DNA of 64,000 nt from Meconema thalassinum. Its lineage: Eukaryota; Arthropoda; Insecta; Orthoptera; Tettigoniidae. The notes beneath the pieces are model-generated. The model did not search any database and was not told the DNA's origin. It worked only from the letters and a program-made list of their open reading frames with translations. A program made the position numbers and the translations under genes. Where the stretch lies: NCBI GenBank assembly GCA_946902985.2, contig OX336388.2, positions 294,044,526 through 294,108,525 on the forward strand, written 5' to 3'. Within the stretch, counting starts at the first letter, position 1. Every line of letters begins with the position of its first letter. Below, one piece after another: positions 21,481-32,884 of the stretch.

Positions 21481-23100
21481 ACATTTTTCCCATATTTTCT
21501 GTCCTACCTTTTGCCCCATTTTCTTGATTGATATTTTTGGACTCAGTACACTTCGATGATTTATGCCTTTTTCTTCGATTTTTGAGACATTGTTATGTCA
21601 TTGGCATACCTAAATAATTTTGGATCAGTTGAGACTGATGATTTAGATTCTTTCAGTAATTTGCATATTTTTGTAGTCACGATTTAACTGTAAAGGTAAC
21701 GATTTGCTATGGCAGATTTGAATTCAGACAGCGTGTCATTTTATTAAAGTAATTCTAATCAGTTAATTACTTTGACCAATTTTCTGTCATCCTCGAGAAA
21801 GAAGAATAATTTAAAATATTTTAGAGCATTAAAATCTACTACGATATCGACGATCTTTGAAATACTAGTCGTCTTATGAACATGATTGCAACATAGACAT
21901 TTATCATTGCATTATAGACAATTTTATGAAATACGAACGTTAATTACAATTTATTGAATACACTACAGTAATGAACATTTGACTGGAGTTTTTCTCAATT
22001 ATAGATTGGAACAATAATGTTTGCATTCCACAATCTAATTGTATTCTATTCGACTATTTTGCAGTTTAGTTGAACTTTGTTTGAAGATAGTATTTTTATA
22101 CTGCGTTACTTTGAAGATGTTAATCTCAATTTTGATAGACCAGGCAGGAGTGTCTAACCGTATTTGCTATTAAATTTATTTGTGATTGGCAAATTTTTAC
22201 TTCATATCGATTCATGAATGAAACCCACGAAGGTTAAATAATAACAGTCATTATTACAATTGATGAATATAAGAATTTTTAAAGAGGAACAATGGATGTA
22301 TAATCGATAGTTCAGTGGACGTGTAAAAGTCGCTGTTGAGTAATGCCCTTGAATAATGAAGGAGGTTCCCACAATAATTAATGAAGTTGTTGAATTAATA
22401 AGTGGAGGTTTTTGTGTGTAGTTTGGAAGATTTTTATGCCATATATATAAAGATATATGATGAATTTTGGGCCAAGTGTTGTGCCATGTTTGTGCGTTAA
22501 GAGCGAAGTATTTTCCCGCTGAATGTTATTGTTCCTGTTCTTTGAAAGATTATTCATATGAAGATACTGTTAAAATTAACAAGAGTGTTAAATAATTTGA
22601 GATAAAGATTTTGAATGGAGGTTACAGTCACAAATATTAATAATTATTATTAAACATTATTAAACCTGAATTTGACAGTAAAATATAACTAACCTTCATT
22701 GGTCGTTTATATCAACACGATTTGAGTAATTATCAACCGGATAGACGTGTGGTTCAATGTATTCCTTGTATAAATAATATAAACAATTTAATAGTGTAAA
22801 ATAATTCTGTAAATATCTTTGTTAAATAATTTGAAATGATAGTGATTAATAGAAGCGTGTATTAAATTTTCAATGGTCATTTGACATTGTTATAAACAAT
22901 TTATTATTGTTATAAATAATTAATGAACTTTTGTTATTAACATTTAGAGTCTTTTTTGTATACTCTAAACAACGCAAGTTAAGCAAGTGGTTTAAACAAA
23001 TAATCATGATTTGGGATTGTTGGAGGAATCCAATGGTGTTTGAATGAAGCATGTAAGACATTTGCGTGATAATATTTCAGTTGAGATGTGAACATTTACG
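21481..23100. other. very AT-rich non-coding stretch
   Basis: Nothing coding. The stretch leads into the candidate LTR below and may be part of the same long terminal repeat or plain spacer. Confidence 0.4.
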
Positions 23101-23826
23101 TATTTGAAAAGAGAGAGCCGAGCTCTGAGGTAACACGCTTATGGTAGGGTTGAACGAACGGGTGTCCGTTTTGACGACACAGGTGCCTTGCAGCTGGTTC
23201 GGACAACTGTGTTACTGAGACCAAGGGCGTTTCATAATAGCCTTGTGGCTATAAATAAAATGTGCAGTATAAACACGCAAAGCAATTGATGTGTGTGTCT
23301 CATCCCAAATCCCGTTTCCATTCCCATTGCATTGTTATATTTTCGTTGCTATAAGCTTGAGAAAGCTAAAACATTATATGTAGAGAATACAGGTCCTACA
23401 GGAGGACATGGTTATGTGGTCGATGGCTTCTGATTGCCACGTATGTTTCGTTGTTTCATTTTTGTTAAAAATCATTCTTTATGTGAAATAAATTATTGTG
23501 CAGTTTAAAGTTTCTCGTCTTCATTTTTGGTTCATTTTAAATATCATGGTGGAGGTTATTGTGAGGACATACTTTTAAGTGATCCAGTTGACAACCCAGT
23601 CCCCGAGAGATATATTTAAGAGGTAAGTGACGGTAAGTAATAACCCCCGTATATTTTGGTGTGTTCCACAATAATTTTCTTGTTAACTATTGTGCTCTAA
23701 TCTCGATAGTATCTGTCAGTGCCATTTTCATTGATGTAGCTATGCCGGCGCGTTTGATTATTGGCAATCCGATTGAGGGGGCGGATATCTGACAGCCTAC
23801 TATCCGGAGATCGGGTACAGTAGGAT
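23101..23826 (+). other. candidate LTR 3' part / leader of an LTR retrotransposon
   Basis: A TATA-like CTATAAATAAAATG occurs at about 23247-23260 and further AATAAA signals downstream. The segment ends just before a tRNA-Lys-type primer binding site. Neither the 5' edge of an LTR nor a second LTR copy was found in the window, so the call rests on the adjacent PBS and promoter-like content. Confidence 0.4.
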
Positions 23827-23844
23827 TGGCGCCCAACGTGGGGC
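23827..23844 (+). promoter_or_regulatory. primer binding site, tRNA-Lys type
   Basis: TGGCGCCCAACGTGGGGC is an 18-base match to the standard primer binding site complementary to a lysine tRNA 3' end (beginning TGG, opposite CCA). Such a site lies immediately downstream of the 5' LTR and primes minus-strand DNA synthesis. The internal region that should follow is cut off by Penelope copy B at about 24081. Confidence 0.6.
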
Positions 23845-24097
23845 ATGTTCTACAAAACTGGATTACCAGGAGGATTGCCGCAATTCGGTGGGGCTCGATT
23901 GTCTCGATTGGCACGTTCGACTGAATAAAATTGGATTACCAAGTTATTGCAGTAGAATTGACACCGCAATTTTTGTGGAGTGTTCGAATAACATTGAATT
24001 ACCAAGTTATCGATGTCAAAGGGATTGTGAAGACTCAATAGTACTAATAGCAGAATCGGAAGCGGCAATCCAAATACTCCCAATAGAAAAAAAGGAA

Positions 24098-25884
24098 TGA
24101 AATCAGACATGTCATCAACAAGAAAATCAACAAAATAATAAAACAGGATAATAAACAATCCCACACAAAAAATGTCACCAACCTGAAAAAGAAAATCGCT
24201 CAAGAGAATTTAATAATAACAAAGGCCGATAAAGGTAACAGCATCGTTATTTTAAATAAAGGCGATTACATCGAAAAAACGGAATCTTTTTTGAGCAACA
24301 AAAATTTTAACATCATCAGCAAAGATCCCACAGGGCCCACACAACGAAAGCTTAAGCAGCTATTAAAGAACACCAACATGATTTTAGATGAATATCAAAT
24401 CAGTAAACTAATCAATATGAACCCAGGCATACCAACCCTCAGGGCATTACCAAAAACTCATAAGGATAACGTACCGATCAGACCTATTGTAAACTTCAGA
24501 GGTAGTCCTGTTTACAAGCTGTCACAATTCCTTCATTTTTTTTTGGAAAAACACTATAAATTTTCGACTAATAATGCAATTAGAAATTCCATTGATTTCT
24601 GTGAACGCACTGAAGTTTTAAATCTAAAAGACTCAGAAACTTTGCACACTGCTGACATCAGCGATATGTACATGAACATCCCAGTAGGTCCCACTGTAGA
24701 CATAATAGAGGAAAATTTAAAAATTCACAGTAGGATGTCACATGGTGAAATCAAGGAGTTCATCAACCTGTTAAAATTTACCGTACAAAACAATTATTTC
24801 ACGTTCAATCAAAAAATCTACAGGCAGACAGAAGGATTGGCCATGGGTTCCCCATTATCAGGCATATTGGCCAATATTTACATTGACCATTTGGAGAACA
24901 TTAGTATCAGTAAAATAAAAGGCATCAGTTATTGGGCAAGATACGTCGACGATGTTTTTCTGGTAGTAGATAATGAAATCAGCAACATCAATCACATCAC
25001 AACGGAGCTAAACCAAATTGATAATAGCATCAAATTTACCACAACTTCCGAAATAAAACAGTCTATAAACTACCTGGATCTAACTGTCATTAGGGACACC
25101 ATGGGCCTACGATTTAAAATATACAGGAAACCAACCCAAACGCACACCACCATTAGGAAAGATTCAAATCACCCGGCCAGCCATAAAAAAGCTGCTTTCA
25201 GGGCATATATCAACAGAGCTATTAACGTACCCCTCTCAGAACAAGATTGGAATAAAGAGCTTTCTACCATATACCAGATCGCCATAGCCAATGGTTTTAG
25301 CAAAATGTACGTCGACTCCCTTTTAAGCAAAATTAAAAATAAACCAGTCACAAGTTTGCAAGCAATAGAAAAGAAGTAGTCTTTTGCAGTTTTCACATAC
25401 GCAAATCAGCTAACTCATAACATCACGAACGTTTTCAAGAAACAAGAGGTTAGAATAGCATACAGAACAGACAACACCACTATGAAACACTTATTTAACT
25501 CCAAATCGATCAACAAACAAGACAAATTCCAGAAATCCGGTATTTACAGAATAAAGTGCAAGGACTGTGATGCAGATTACATAGGTCAAACGGGGCATAG
25601 TTTTAAAATAAGATATAATGAGCATTTCAACGCTGCGAGGCACAAAAAATTTCTCAGCCATTAATAATCACATGCAGGAATACAACCACAACTTTTCGAA
25701 AATTGAGGAAGACTTAGAAATTTTACATTATTGCAGCAAAGGCATTATGCTTAATATTTTGGAACAGCTTGAGATCGACCAGGCCTTGAGAAACAACCCG
25801 TTACACAATCTGAATGAAATCAATTTCGATAGCAACGTTTTATATGAAACATTGACAAACTATGTCACCAACAACAAACATTAA
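24098..25884 (+). pseudogene. Penelope RT/GIY-YIG protein, copy B
   Basis: The frame is open from about 24081 (ITKADKGNSIVILNKGDYIE, a block typical of Penelope-like proteins). RT motifs follow: PKTHKDNVPIRPIVNF, DISDMYMNIPVG, GLAMGSPLSGILANIY, ARYVDDVFLVV with the catalytic DD. A TAG at 25377 replaces a lysine of copy A. Beyond it come the GIY-YIG endonuclease (SGIYRIKCKDCDADYIG, about 25537-25587) and RYNEHFNAARHKKF. Then the frame shifts by +1 at a run of six A (about 25643-25648) to continue NHMQEYNHNFSKIEEDLEIL to the stop at 25882. The shift is shared with copy A. Confidence 0.9.
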
Positions 25885-26571
25885 AAAAAAAACATAAATA
25901 AACAGATCTAGGATCGTAGTACCACCCAACCTCCTTTGCCCCTCCCTCTCCAAGTACCTCCCCGCCCCTCCGCTCATTGCTTCCACCAATATCTCCACCC
26001 CTACATGTCTCACGTGACCTCATCTCGCCTCGCCTAGATGCAGCACCTCAGTTGCTACAGCTGATTCAAGCGTGCATGTTCACTGCATGCACTGGGAGGT
26101 AAGGATTTTCTAGCAGCCGTTTCTGTTTGATCAAATTGGAGTATCATCGCTTAAGTCCATTCACTAAATAAATTTAATTTTTTCGTTCAACAGAGGACTA
26201 GTTGGTGCGGCTGGAATCAACCTAAAAGTTTTTTCATATTGGAACTACTCAAATGGGACTACTGGTCCATTTCCGTTCCCTATACATGACAATAGGACTC
26301 CCTTCGCTAAATGAAAGACATTATTGCACATACAGACAAGAAACCAAGAAGCAGATAATGGAACAGGACAAGATCTCCAATCATAACGGCACATATTTAA
26401 ATGTTGACGATTGAACAAGGCAAATGGACTTTCAGTACTTTTAATATGTGTTTTTTAATATGTTGTACAGTTTTAATGGAACGTTTTAATATGTGTTTAT
26501 GAATGTCTTAGTGTGCATGCATTTTATTTTTGATATTGTTCAGTGTTTTTGATGTGTTTGCCATTCATGTG

Positions 26572-26621
26572 ATATGTCGAGGCTGATGAAGGACAGATTT
26601 TTGCATGGTTCGAAACATGTA
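26572..26621 (+). ncRNA. hammerhead-ribozyme-like motif in Penelope B
   Basis: The order GTC (26576-26578), CTGATGA (26583-26589), GAAAC (26612-26616) is present, with ATATGT/ACATGT able to pair around GTC and GAAAC. Stem II (GGAC/GTTC) is one pair shorter than in copy A. Stem I has only four bases available, so a standard hammerhead cannot form from this piece alone. Confidence 0.35.
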
Positions 26622-26811
26622 CCTTACCTAGCGTACTAATAGCGCAAACATAATTTGTATTGATTCGGCGGAATGCTGCAAACTGATTAAATAATTTATA
26701 TACGTCAATACGGTCCAAAAATGGCAACTAGTATTCCCATGTATACCAGTAGTTGTCATGATGTGTTTTAGCTGGTCTTTAAAACGCTTCAGAGGGGCCC
26801 CATGAGGTCTA

Positions 26812-27027
26812 TAGTAAAGCCATCATAACTTCCGACTTGACGTTTGAGTACTTGGCTAGAGTTTCGTTCGCTAAATCGCGACATCTCGAATGAAACTCGA
26901 TTTGTCATGATATATTGATTTGAATGACTGCCTGTGATTGGCTAGTTAAAGTGATTTTCCTTCTGATCGCTGGATAACTCCAGGGTAACACTGAAACGTC
27001 AAGTCGGAAGTTATGATGGCTTTACTA
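26812..27027. mobile_element. MITE, 216 bp, perfect 34-bp inverted repeats
   Basis: The ends read TAGTAAAGCCATCATAACTT and onward for 34 identical bases when the right end is reverse-complemented. The flanks are TA on both sides (26810-26811, 27028-27029), giving the TATAG look. The ~148-bp interior is non-coding. Perfect ends mean recent movement. Tc1/mariner mobilisation is inferred from TA. It interrupts LINE C copy 1. Confidence 0.93.
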
Positions 27028-27208
27028 TAGTGCCGGAGCCAAGTTCACCATAAAGGAATTGACGTGGACGTCTGGTATCACTCATACGGTGAACATGGCC
27101 TAACCATCTTAGTTGACGAGCGATGATAGTTGTCTCAATGCTATTGAGATGCGCTCTCTCGATAACTGCAGTATTGGTCACATAGTCCTCCCACTTGATA
27201 TTCAAGAT

Positions 27209-27979
27209 TTATCTCATCTTTTGTTGGTGGAAGCGCTCAAGTTTCTTGATATCAGGGCGATCGAGTGTCCAAGTTTCACGGCCATACAGTAGCGTTGAGA
27301 TGACAGCTTTGTACACCATGAGTTTGGTATGCATCTTTAGGTCTTTATTCATGAAGACTCTGTGCATTAAACAGCTAAATGCTGAATGGGCAGCCTCAAT
27401 TCTTTTGTCAACATCCTGTTCGCAAGTGCACTGTTTAGACAAGATGCTACCAAGAGATGAAAAAAGATCAACCTGCTCCAGTGTTGAGTCTAAGGTGGAG
27501 ATATTGAACTCAGGAAGAGGTAATCCTGGGGCAGGTTGTGCAAGCACCTTGGTTTTCTTTGCATTGATGGTGAGACCAAAGAGATCACACGCAGTGCTAA
27601 AGCGATTGACCGATTGTTGAAGCTCTGCAGCTGTCGGAGCAGGAGATGCGGTGTCATCGGCACACTGCAGTTCGGTCACCCGGGTAACTTGGGTATGTCT
27701 CTGTGAACGAAGTCTTGCCGGATTGAAAAGACCTTCATTGAAGCGAAACTTAATTTCTATGCCTGGGTTGTTGGAAGATGATTCATACGTCATGGCAGCC
27801 ATGTACAATGCAAAGAGTGTTGGAGCAAGCACACTGCCTTGTTTCAAACCGCGAGTGATTGTAAATGGATCGGATACAGAGTTACCGTGAAGAATCTTCC
27901 CAGACATTCCATCATGAAGAGCTTTAACGAATTCCACATAGCGATCGGGACATCCAAATTGCGCTAATACTTTCCACAT
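27209..27979 (-). pseudogene. LINE C reverse transcriptase, palm-to-thumb part
   Basis: This is the longest open piece (256 codons) of LINE C copy 1: FGCPDRYVEFVKALHDGMSG, GLKQGSVLAPTLFALYM, CADD in place of the usual xADD active site, LTINAKKTKVLAQPAPG, KAVISTLLYGRETWTLDRPD. It is flanked by frameshifts on both sides, so no complete protein can be made. Confidence 0.85.
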
Positions 27980-28612
27980 AGGAGACCTTGGTACTGAATC
28001 AAAAGCTTTTTCCAGGTCATAGAAAACTAACTACAGAGGCTCCTGTTGCTCTCTGCACTTTTCCTGGAGTTGTCTGGCAGAGAATATCATGTCTGTTGTG
28101 CCCCTTGAGGTTCGTAAACCACATTGAGACTCGGGCAAAATCCTCTCCGAGATACTTTGGAGCCGGTTTAGTAGAATTCTTGCGAGAACTTTACCTTAAT
28201 GGATAATAGCGATATACCACGGTAGTTCCCACACACACTACGATCGCCTTTCTTGAAGATAGTGATGATGGTAGCATTCTTCAAGTAGTCAGGTACTTCG
28301 AGTTACCCAAATTAAGATGATAAGTGTAAAAAGTCGAGTCTTCAAAGCCATACCTCCACTTTGTAACAACTCCAGAGGAATGTTATCAGGACCAGGAGCC
28401 TTTCTTGGCTTTAGTTGATTGAGCGTTTTGGTGATATCTCGGAATGTCGGCGGAACCGCCATCCATGGTTGTTGAGGGTGTTGAGGGACGTTGCGAAGAA
28501 AAGTCCTCGGCAACATTGGAGGCATGATTTAGGAGTGCAGAAAAATATTCCTTCCAACGCTCCAAAATTTGTCCTTGATCAGTTAAAATGGCGGAATTGA
28601 CAGCAGTTTTCA

Positions 28613-28832
28613 ACCAGGAAGATACATAAGATGAAAGTAGAGGGAAAAAGACCAAGAGGAAGGCCAGGAGATAAGTAGCTGAAGGGTGTGGAGGACTGCG
28701 TGCCAAAGAAAGGAGAAGACTGAACCAAGGTGGTGAAGGAGAGATGGTGGGAAGACAGAAGACGATGAAGAGGCTTATGTTCCAAACAGACCCGGCCAGT
28801 GGCTGGAAACTGTTCAAGATGATGATGATGAC
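28613..28832 (+). mobile_element. LINE family B, copy 2 (220-bp 3' end)
   Basis: It matches the last ~220 bases of copies 3 and 4: KRPRGRPG-type coding, MFQTDPAS-like stretch and the ending GGCTGGAAACTGTTCAAGAT followed by (GAT)n. It is 5' truncated and abuts the end of LINE C copy 1. Confidence 0.85.
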
Positions 28833-29186
28833 TATGATAACGAGTCAAAGGTATTTACTGACTGGCTCAATACTCACGTCATAGCCTAATCCAAGACAAT
28901 AGCCATTTCATGTGTATCAAAGATGAAGTAAAAAATGTACTTTGGAAACCTAATAAAAATCGGAACTTTGGAGCAAAAAAGAATTCCTGTGTCCTCCAAT
29001 CTTAAAAACTGTCCCTTTTAGCCAAGCTCGTCAAGGGCTATAGCAGGGAAGAGCTAATGATTCGATTGATGCCGCTGATGTCCACTCTTGACTGTAGAGA
29101 CTATCCCTGTCCTTCTTACAGGTTTTCCCCCCTTTTCTCACTCCGTCTGCAGTTGCATGTCAATGTGAAGCCCTGTATCCATTTTT
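28833..29186. other. spacer
   Basis: No open frame or repeat recognised. Confidence 0.4.
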
Positions 29187-29339
29187 AGCCTATTTTCATT
29201 TTATGAAAAGTAATAGGCTTATGAGCTCACCTTTTGTCCTTGCGTGTGTCTGTGTCCCCCTAATAACTTCTAAACGGCTGGAGCGATTTCAATGAAACTC
29301 GGTAAGGTCATAGCACCATTTTGGCCGACCCCGACTGTG

Positions 29340-30057
29340 TCCTTCAAATTTTTTAACGTCTCACCAATCCAACATGGCGGCTGTGCGATATATTCCACCA
29401 GCATTCAATATATATGAAACTATTACCGATATCACCCTGAAATTTTGTACGGTGATAAAGGGAACTACTAGAAGTTCACCTATGTGACTTTCAAAAACCT
29501 GGTAACTACAAAACCAACAAGGCGGTCAAGCAAAGTTGCGACTATTAAATAGATGTTTCTCGCGATTTAACCAACCAAACGCAATGAAACAGGTACAGTA
29601 TATGTTTATACACATTGTAATGCACCGACATCTAACTTCGTTCATTAGTTAACACGACCTCAAGATGGCGGCTGTGAGAAATATTTCATCGGCATTCTGT
29701 ATCTCCGAAACTATTACTGATATTGCCCCGAACATTTTGTACGGAGATAAAGGGCACTACAGGAAGTTCATCTATGAGACTTTCAAAAACCTGTTAACTA
29801 CAAAACAAACATGGCGGCCAAGCGAAGTTGAAAGTTTTAAATAGACTTTTCTCGCGATTTAATGATCCAAACCCAATGAAACTTCGTACAGCAAATGTTT
29901 ATACACATTGTAATGTACTAGTATCTAATTTAGTTCAATTGTTTACATAACCTCAAAATGGCGCTCAAATGTTAAAATTAAGTTTTTATTTCTCGTGTCA
30001 TAATCATGCGATCGATGTGAACGTTTAAATAATGAACCTACGCAATAATTTTCGTTT
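29340..30057. repeat. ~330-bp tandem units of element X (units 1 and 2)
   Basis: Two successive diverged units share, in order, CAACATGGCGGC or AAGATGGCGGC, GAAACTATTAC, ATTTTGTACGG, GATAAAGG, CTTTCAAAAACCTG, TCTCGCGATTTAA and ATGTTTATACACATTGTAATG. Further units are at 35632-35681 joined to 38467-38720, and at 38840-38960. Confidence 0.8.
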
Positions 30058-31240
30058 AGAGCCAAAGTGGAGAGAGAATTGAAAGAGGAGCAGTATGGAT
30101 TCAGACCTGGGAGATCAACAGTGAATCTCATATTTTCAGTGAGACAGCGAGAGGATCTGTTGATGGCCTTCCTGAACATCGAAAAGGCCTAGGATAGTGT
30201 GTGTAGGGAGAAGGTTTGGGAAGCAATGGAAAACATGGGAGTGGAAAAAGGGACTGTAGGCAGAGTGAAGGAGATGTATTGTGGAAGTGAGAGTTGTGTG
30301 AAAGTTGGAGGGGAAAGAACAGACTGGTTCAGACAAATGAGTGGCCTGAAACAGGGTAATGCACTGTCACCCCTTCTCTTTATTGTGGTTATGGACAAGG
30401 TAATGACACGGGTAGCAGGAAAGATAGGAGAAGATGAAAGCAATGGTGTTTGCAGATGATCTCATGGTCTGGGGAAACAAGGAGGAGGAAATTCAGGAGC
30501 AACTGAAGGCTTGGGAAGAAACAGTGGGAGAGTACAGATGGAAGTTCAACATCAGTAAATGTGAGATCCATCCTGTTAACGACCAGGAAAAAGGACAGAC
30601 CAATGAGTGGGATAACACTTGGAGGTGGACAGCTGAAGAAGGTGGAAAGTCTCAAGTATTGTGGAGGAACATGGGAGAACGGAACGTGGCCGACATGCAG
30701 AAGCATTTCTGAGAAGCATTAGGAGCTTAGTGTGGAATAAAGACTTCCTACAAAAAAGCAAGGAAGTGTTATACAGAAGCTACTATATCCCGATACTGAC
30801 CTATGCATCAGAAACGTGGATAATGAAGAAAAGAGACATAAGCAGAATACAGGCAAGTGGAATGAAGTTCCTGCGAAGTAGGATAGGAGTAACAAGAAGA
30901 GACATGTTGAGGAATGAAAAGGTCAGGGAAATGGTGAAAGAGGAGCCCTTGCAAGGTAGGATTGAGACATCAAGACTGAGGTGGTATGGACAATTAAAGA
31001 GAATGGATGAGAAGAAGATTCCCAAGAGGATACATGAGATGCAGATGCAGAAGAAACGACCAAGGGGAAGACCAAGAGATAGATGGCCGAAAGGAGTGGA
31101 GGAATGTGTCAAGAAGAGAGGCGAGGACTGGACCAGAGTGACAGCGGAGAGGTGGTGGGAAGAAAGGACTAAGTGGCGAGGCTTATGTTCCAAACAGACC
31201 CAGCCTGGGGCTGGAAACTGTACAAGATGATGATGATGAT
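30058..31240 (+). mobile_element. LINE family B, copy 3 (5' truncated)
   Basis: It starts within the RT (KEEQYGFRPGRSTVNLIF) and runs to the 3' end with the (GAT)n tail. Frames 30199-30459, 30434-30712 and 30661-31230 cover DWFRQMSGLKQGNALSPLLF, VFADDLMVWGN, YYIPILTYASETWIMKKRD, RLRWYGQLKRM, RPRGRPRDRWPKGVEE. Breaks in frame make it a pseudogene. Sequence flanking both sides rejoins as one element X unit (compare 38790-38835), so the insertion point is firm. Confidence 0.92.
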
Positions 31241-31435
31241 GGTACATAACTCTTGGCCTTGTAATAAATATAATACTTTCACTGTAGTGCAATTTAAATC
31301 AACCCATATGTTGGGCGACACTATTGTAATAAATATAATACTCCAAGCTTGCCATCTCAGGTAGTGGGGCTATAATACTAGCTTAAATGACATCACACAA
31401 AGACACAGTACACCGACTTCATTAAAAGACACAAT

Positions 31436-31650
31436 TTATCTATATATTTAAAACACTAAGCTGTTTTTTGTACACACGAGATTGAGAAAACTACTTAACC
31501 GATTGGCTTCGTAAGACATTCTAACGAAAGCTCTTGGCATGCAGATTTGCAGAGTTTCTTTAAAAGGAAAATATATGTTACGGTATATTTTTAAATGATT
31601 AAAGAAATATGTAATATTTGACACTCCCGCGCATGCGCACAATGGCCTTT
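31436..31650. repeat. direct repeat, left copy
   Basis: The segment from TATATATTTAAAACACTAAG through GATTGGCTTCGTA and CTCTTGGCATGCAGATTTGC to AAATATATGTTACGGTATAT is repeated with moderate divergence at 32466-32680. The two copies enclose the SINE-derived array. The style (AT start, CCGATTGGCTTCG) recalls Helitron 5' regions, but ends were not defined. Confidence 0.75.
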
Positions 31651-31857
31651 CTCAACAAGGAAAATGGCGATTCCGGTCGCGTCTAACTGAGATCTTTGTT
31701 TATGAGAAGTAAAAAGGGTCTCCAATAACGTTAATTATGTTTTTACAATATGCATTGAAATAGAATTATATTAAATAAACCACGAATTGAAGGACTTAAA
31801 CTGCAGGTTGAGTGTGTATACTGGTTAGATAGCTTAATACTAAAGTGTCCCATAGTT

Positions 31858-32475
31858 GTCTGGATGGCCAAGGGGATAAGGTTACTCCCTAGAAATATGT
31901 ATTATGCATGATCGAGAGGGTTCGATTCCCACCTCGGATATGTTTTTTTATTTTCGTTTTCTGCCTTCCTACGATTGGTATTGCATTGTAGAAACATATT
32001 TCACTTTTATCATTCCCGTCAAGTAACGAATTCTCTGTTGCCATCCTTTGCATGGTCGAGAGGGTTCGATTCCCACCTCGGTTATGTTTTTTTTATTTTC
32101 GTTTTCTTCCTTCCTACGATTGGTATTACATTGTAGAAACATATTTCACTTTTATCATTCCCGTAAAGTAACGAATTCTCTGTTGCCATCCTTTGCATGG
32201 TCGAGAGGGTTAGATTCCCACCTCGGATACGTTCTTTTATTTTCATTTTCATCCTTCCTACGATTGGTATTACATTGTAGAGACATATTTCACTTTTTTC
32301 ATTCCCGTAAAGTAACGAATTCTCTGTTGCCATCCTTTGCATGGTCGAGAGGGTTCGATTCCCACCTCGGATATGGTTTTTTTTGTTTTCTTCCTTCCTA
32401 CGATTGGTATTACATTGTAGAAATATATTTCACTTTTATCATTCCCGTAAAGTAACGAATTCTCTGTTGCCATAT
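31858..32475 (+). mobile_element. tRNA-derived SINE with 4-fold amplified box-B unit
   Basis: A tRNA-like head has box A (TGGCCAAGGGGATAAGG, 31865-31881) and box B (GGTTCGATTCC, 31919-31929). The segment from just before box B to the end of the body (TCGAGAGGGTTCGATTCCCA to TAACGAATTCTCTGTTGCCA) is repeated in tandem at 31912, 32056, 32201 and 32345, a period of 144-145. Only the first unit has box A. The open frames across the array are a consequence of the repeat, not genes. Confidence 0.8.
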
Positions 32476-32680
32476 ATATTTAAAACACTAAGGTATTTTT
32501 TGTACACACGAGATTTTGAAAACGACTTAACCGATTGGCTTCGTATGGCATTCTAACGAAAGCTCTTGGCATGCAGATTTGCAGTGTGTCTTTAAAAGGA
32601 AAATATATGTTACGGTATATTTTTATATGTTTAAAGAAAAATGTAATATATGTGGCTATTGCGCGTTGCCACAATGGCGT
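32466..32680. repeat. direct repeat, right copy
   Basis: Partner of 31436-31650 (AAAACACTAAGGTATTTTTTG, then GAAAGCTCTTGGCATGCAGA). Its start replaces what would be the fifth SINE unit. Confidence 0.75.
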
Positions 32681-32884
32681 TTCTTCATGAGAGAAATGGC
32701 GGATAAACGATCCACCGTATCGTAGTGTGATCTTTGTTTATTAGAATTGAAAAGGGAAATATCGCTTATGTTGTATCCCGATATATACTGGAATAGAATC
32801 ATGAAATAAGGGAAATATTGATGAACTATAACTGGCAGTTGAGTGCGTTTGTTGTTTACGTCACTTAATATTGCACTCTAATTT

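Larger units (their letters stand above)
24081..26694 (+). mobile_element. Penelope-like element, copy B (5' truncated, uninterrupted)
   Basis: It starts at about 24081 inside the N-terminal coding region and ends at 26694 (AACTGATTAAATAA), the point where similarity to copy A ends (6166). It is the clean reference for the piggyBac and TA-element insertions in copy A. Its 3' end abuts a minus-strand LINE C, into which it apparently inserted. The 3' UTR of about 800 bp is conserved with copy A. Confidence 0.92.
26695..28612 (-). mobile_element. LINE family C, copy 1 (fragment with MITE inside)
   Basis: The minus strand encodes, in pieces, LINE protein from the linker (LKTAVNSAILTDQGQILERW, 28612) through RT (TLNQLKPRKAPGPDNIPLEL, RGLKQGSVLAPTLFALYMAA, LQCADDTASPAPTAAE) to the C-terminal region (WEDYVTNTAVIERAHLNSIE, RQLRWLGHVHRM). 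After the MITE it continues with GAPLKRFKDQLKHIM. Stops and frameshifts break it. It corresponds region by region to the copy at 54467-61073. Its 5' half and zinc-finger end are absent. Confidence 0.85.

Noticed and set aside
22870..23061. Minus-strand small ORF in AT-rich DNA
   Set aside because: Composition-driven; no start context, no homologue.
26572..26621. Fully functional hammerhead ribozyme
   Set aside because: Stem I cannot form within the four available bases and stem II needs a bulged A; only a hammerhead-like motif can be claimed.
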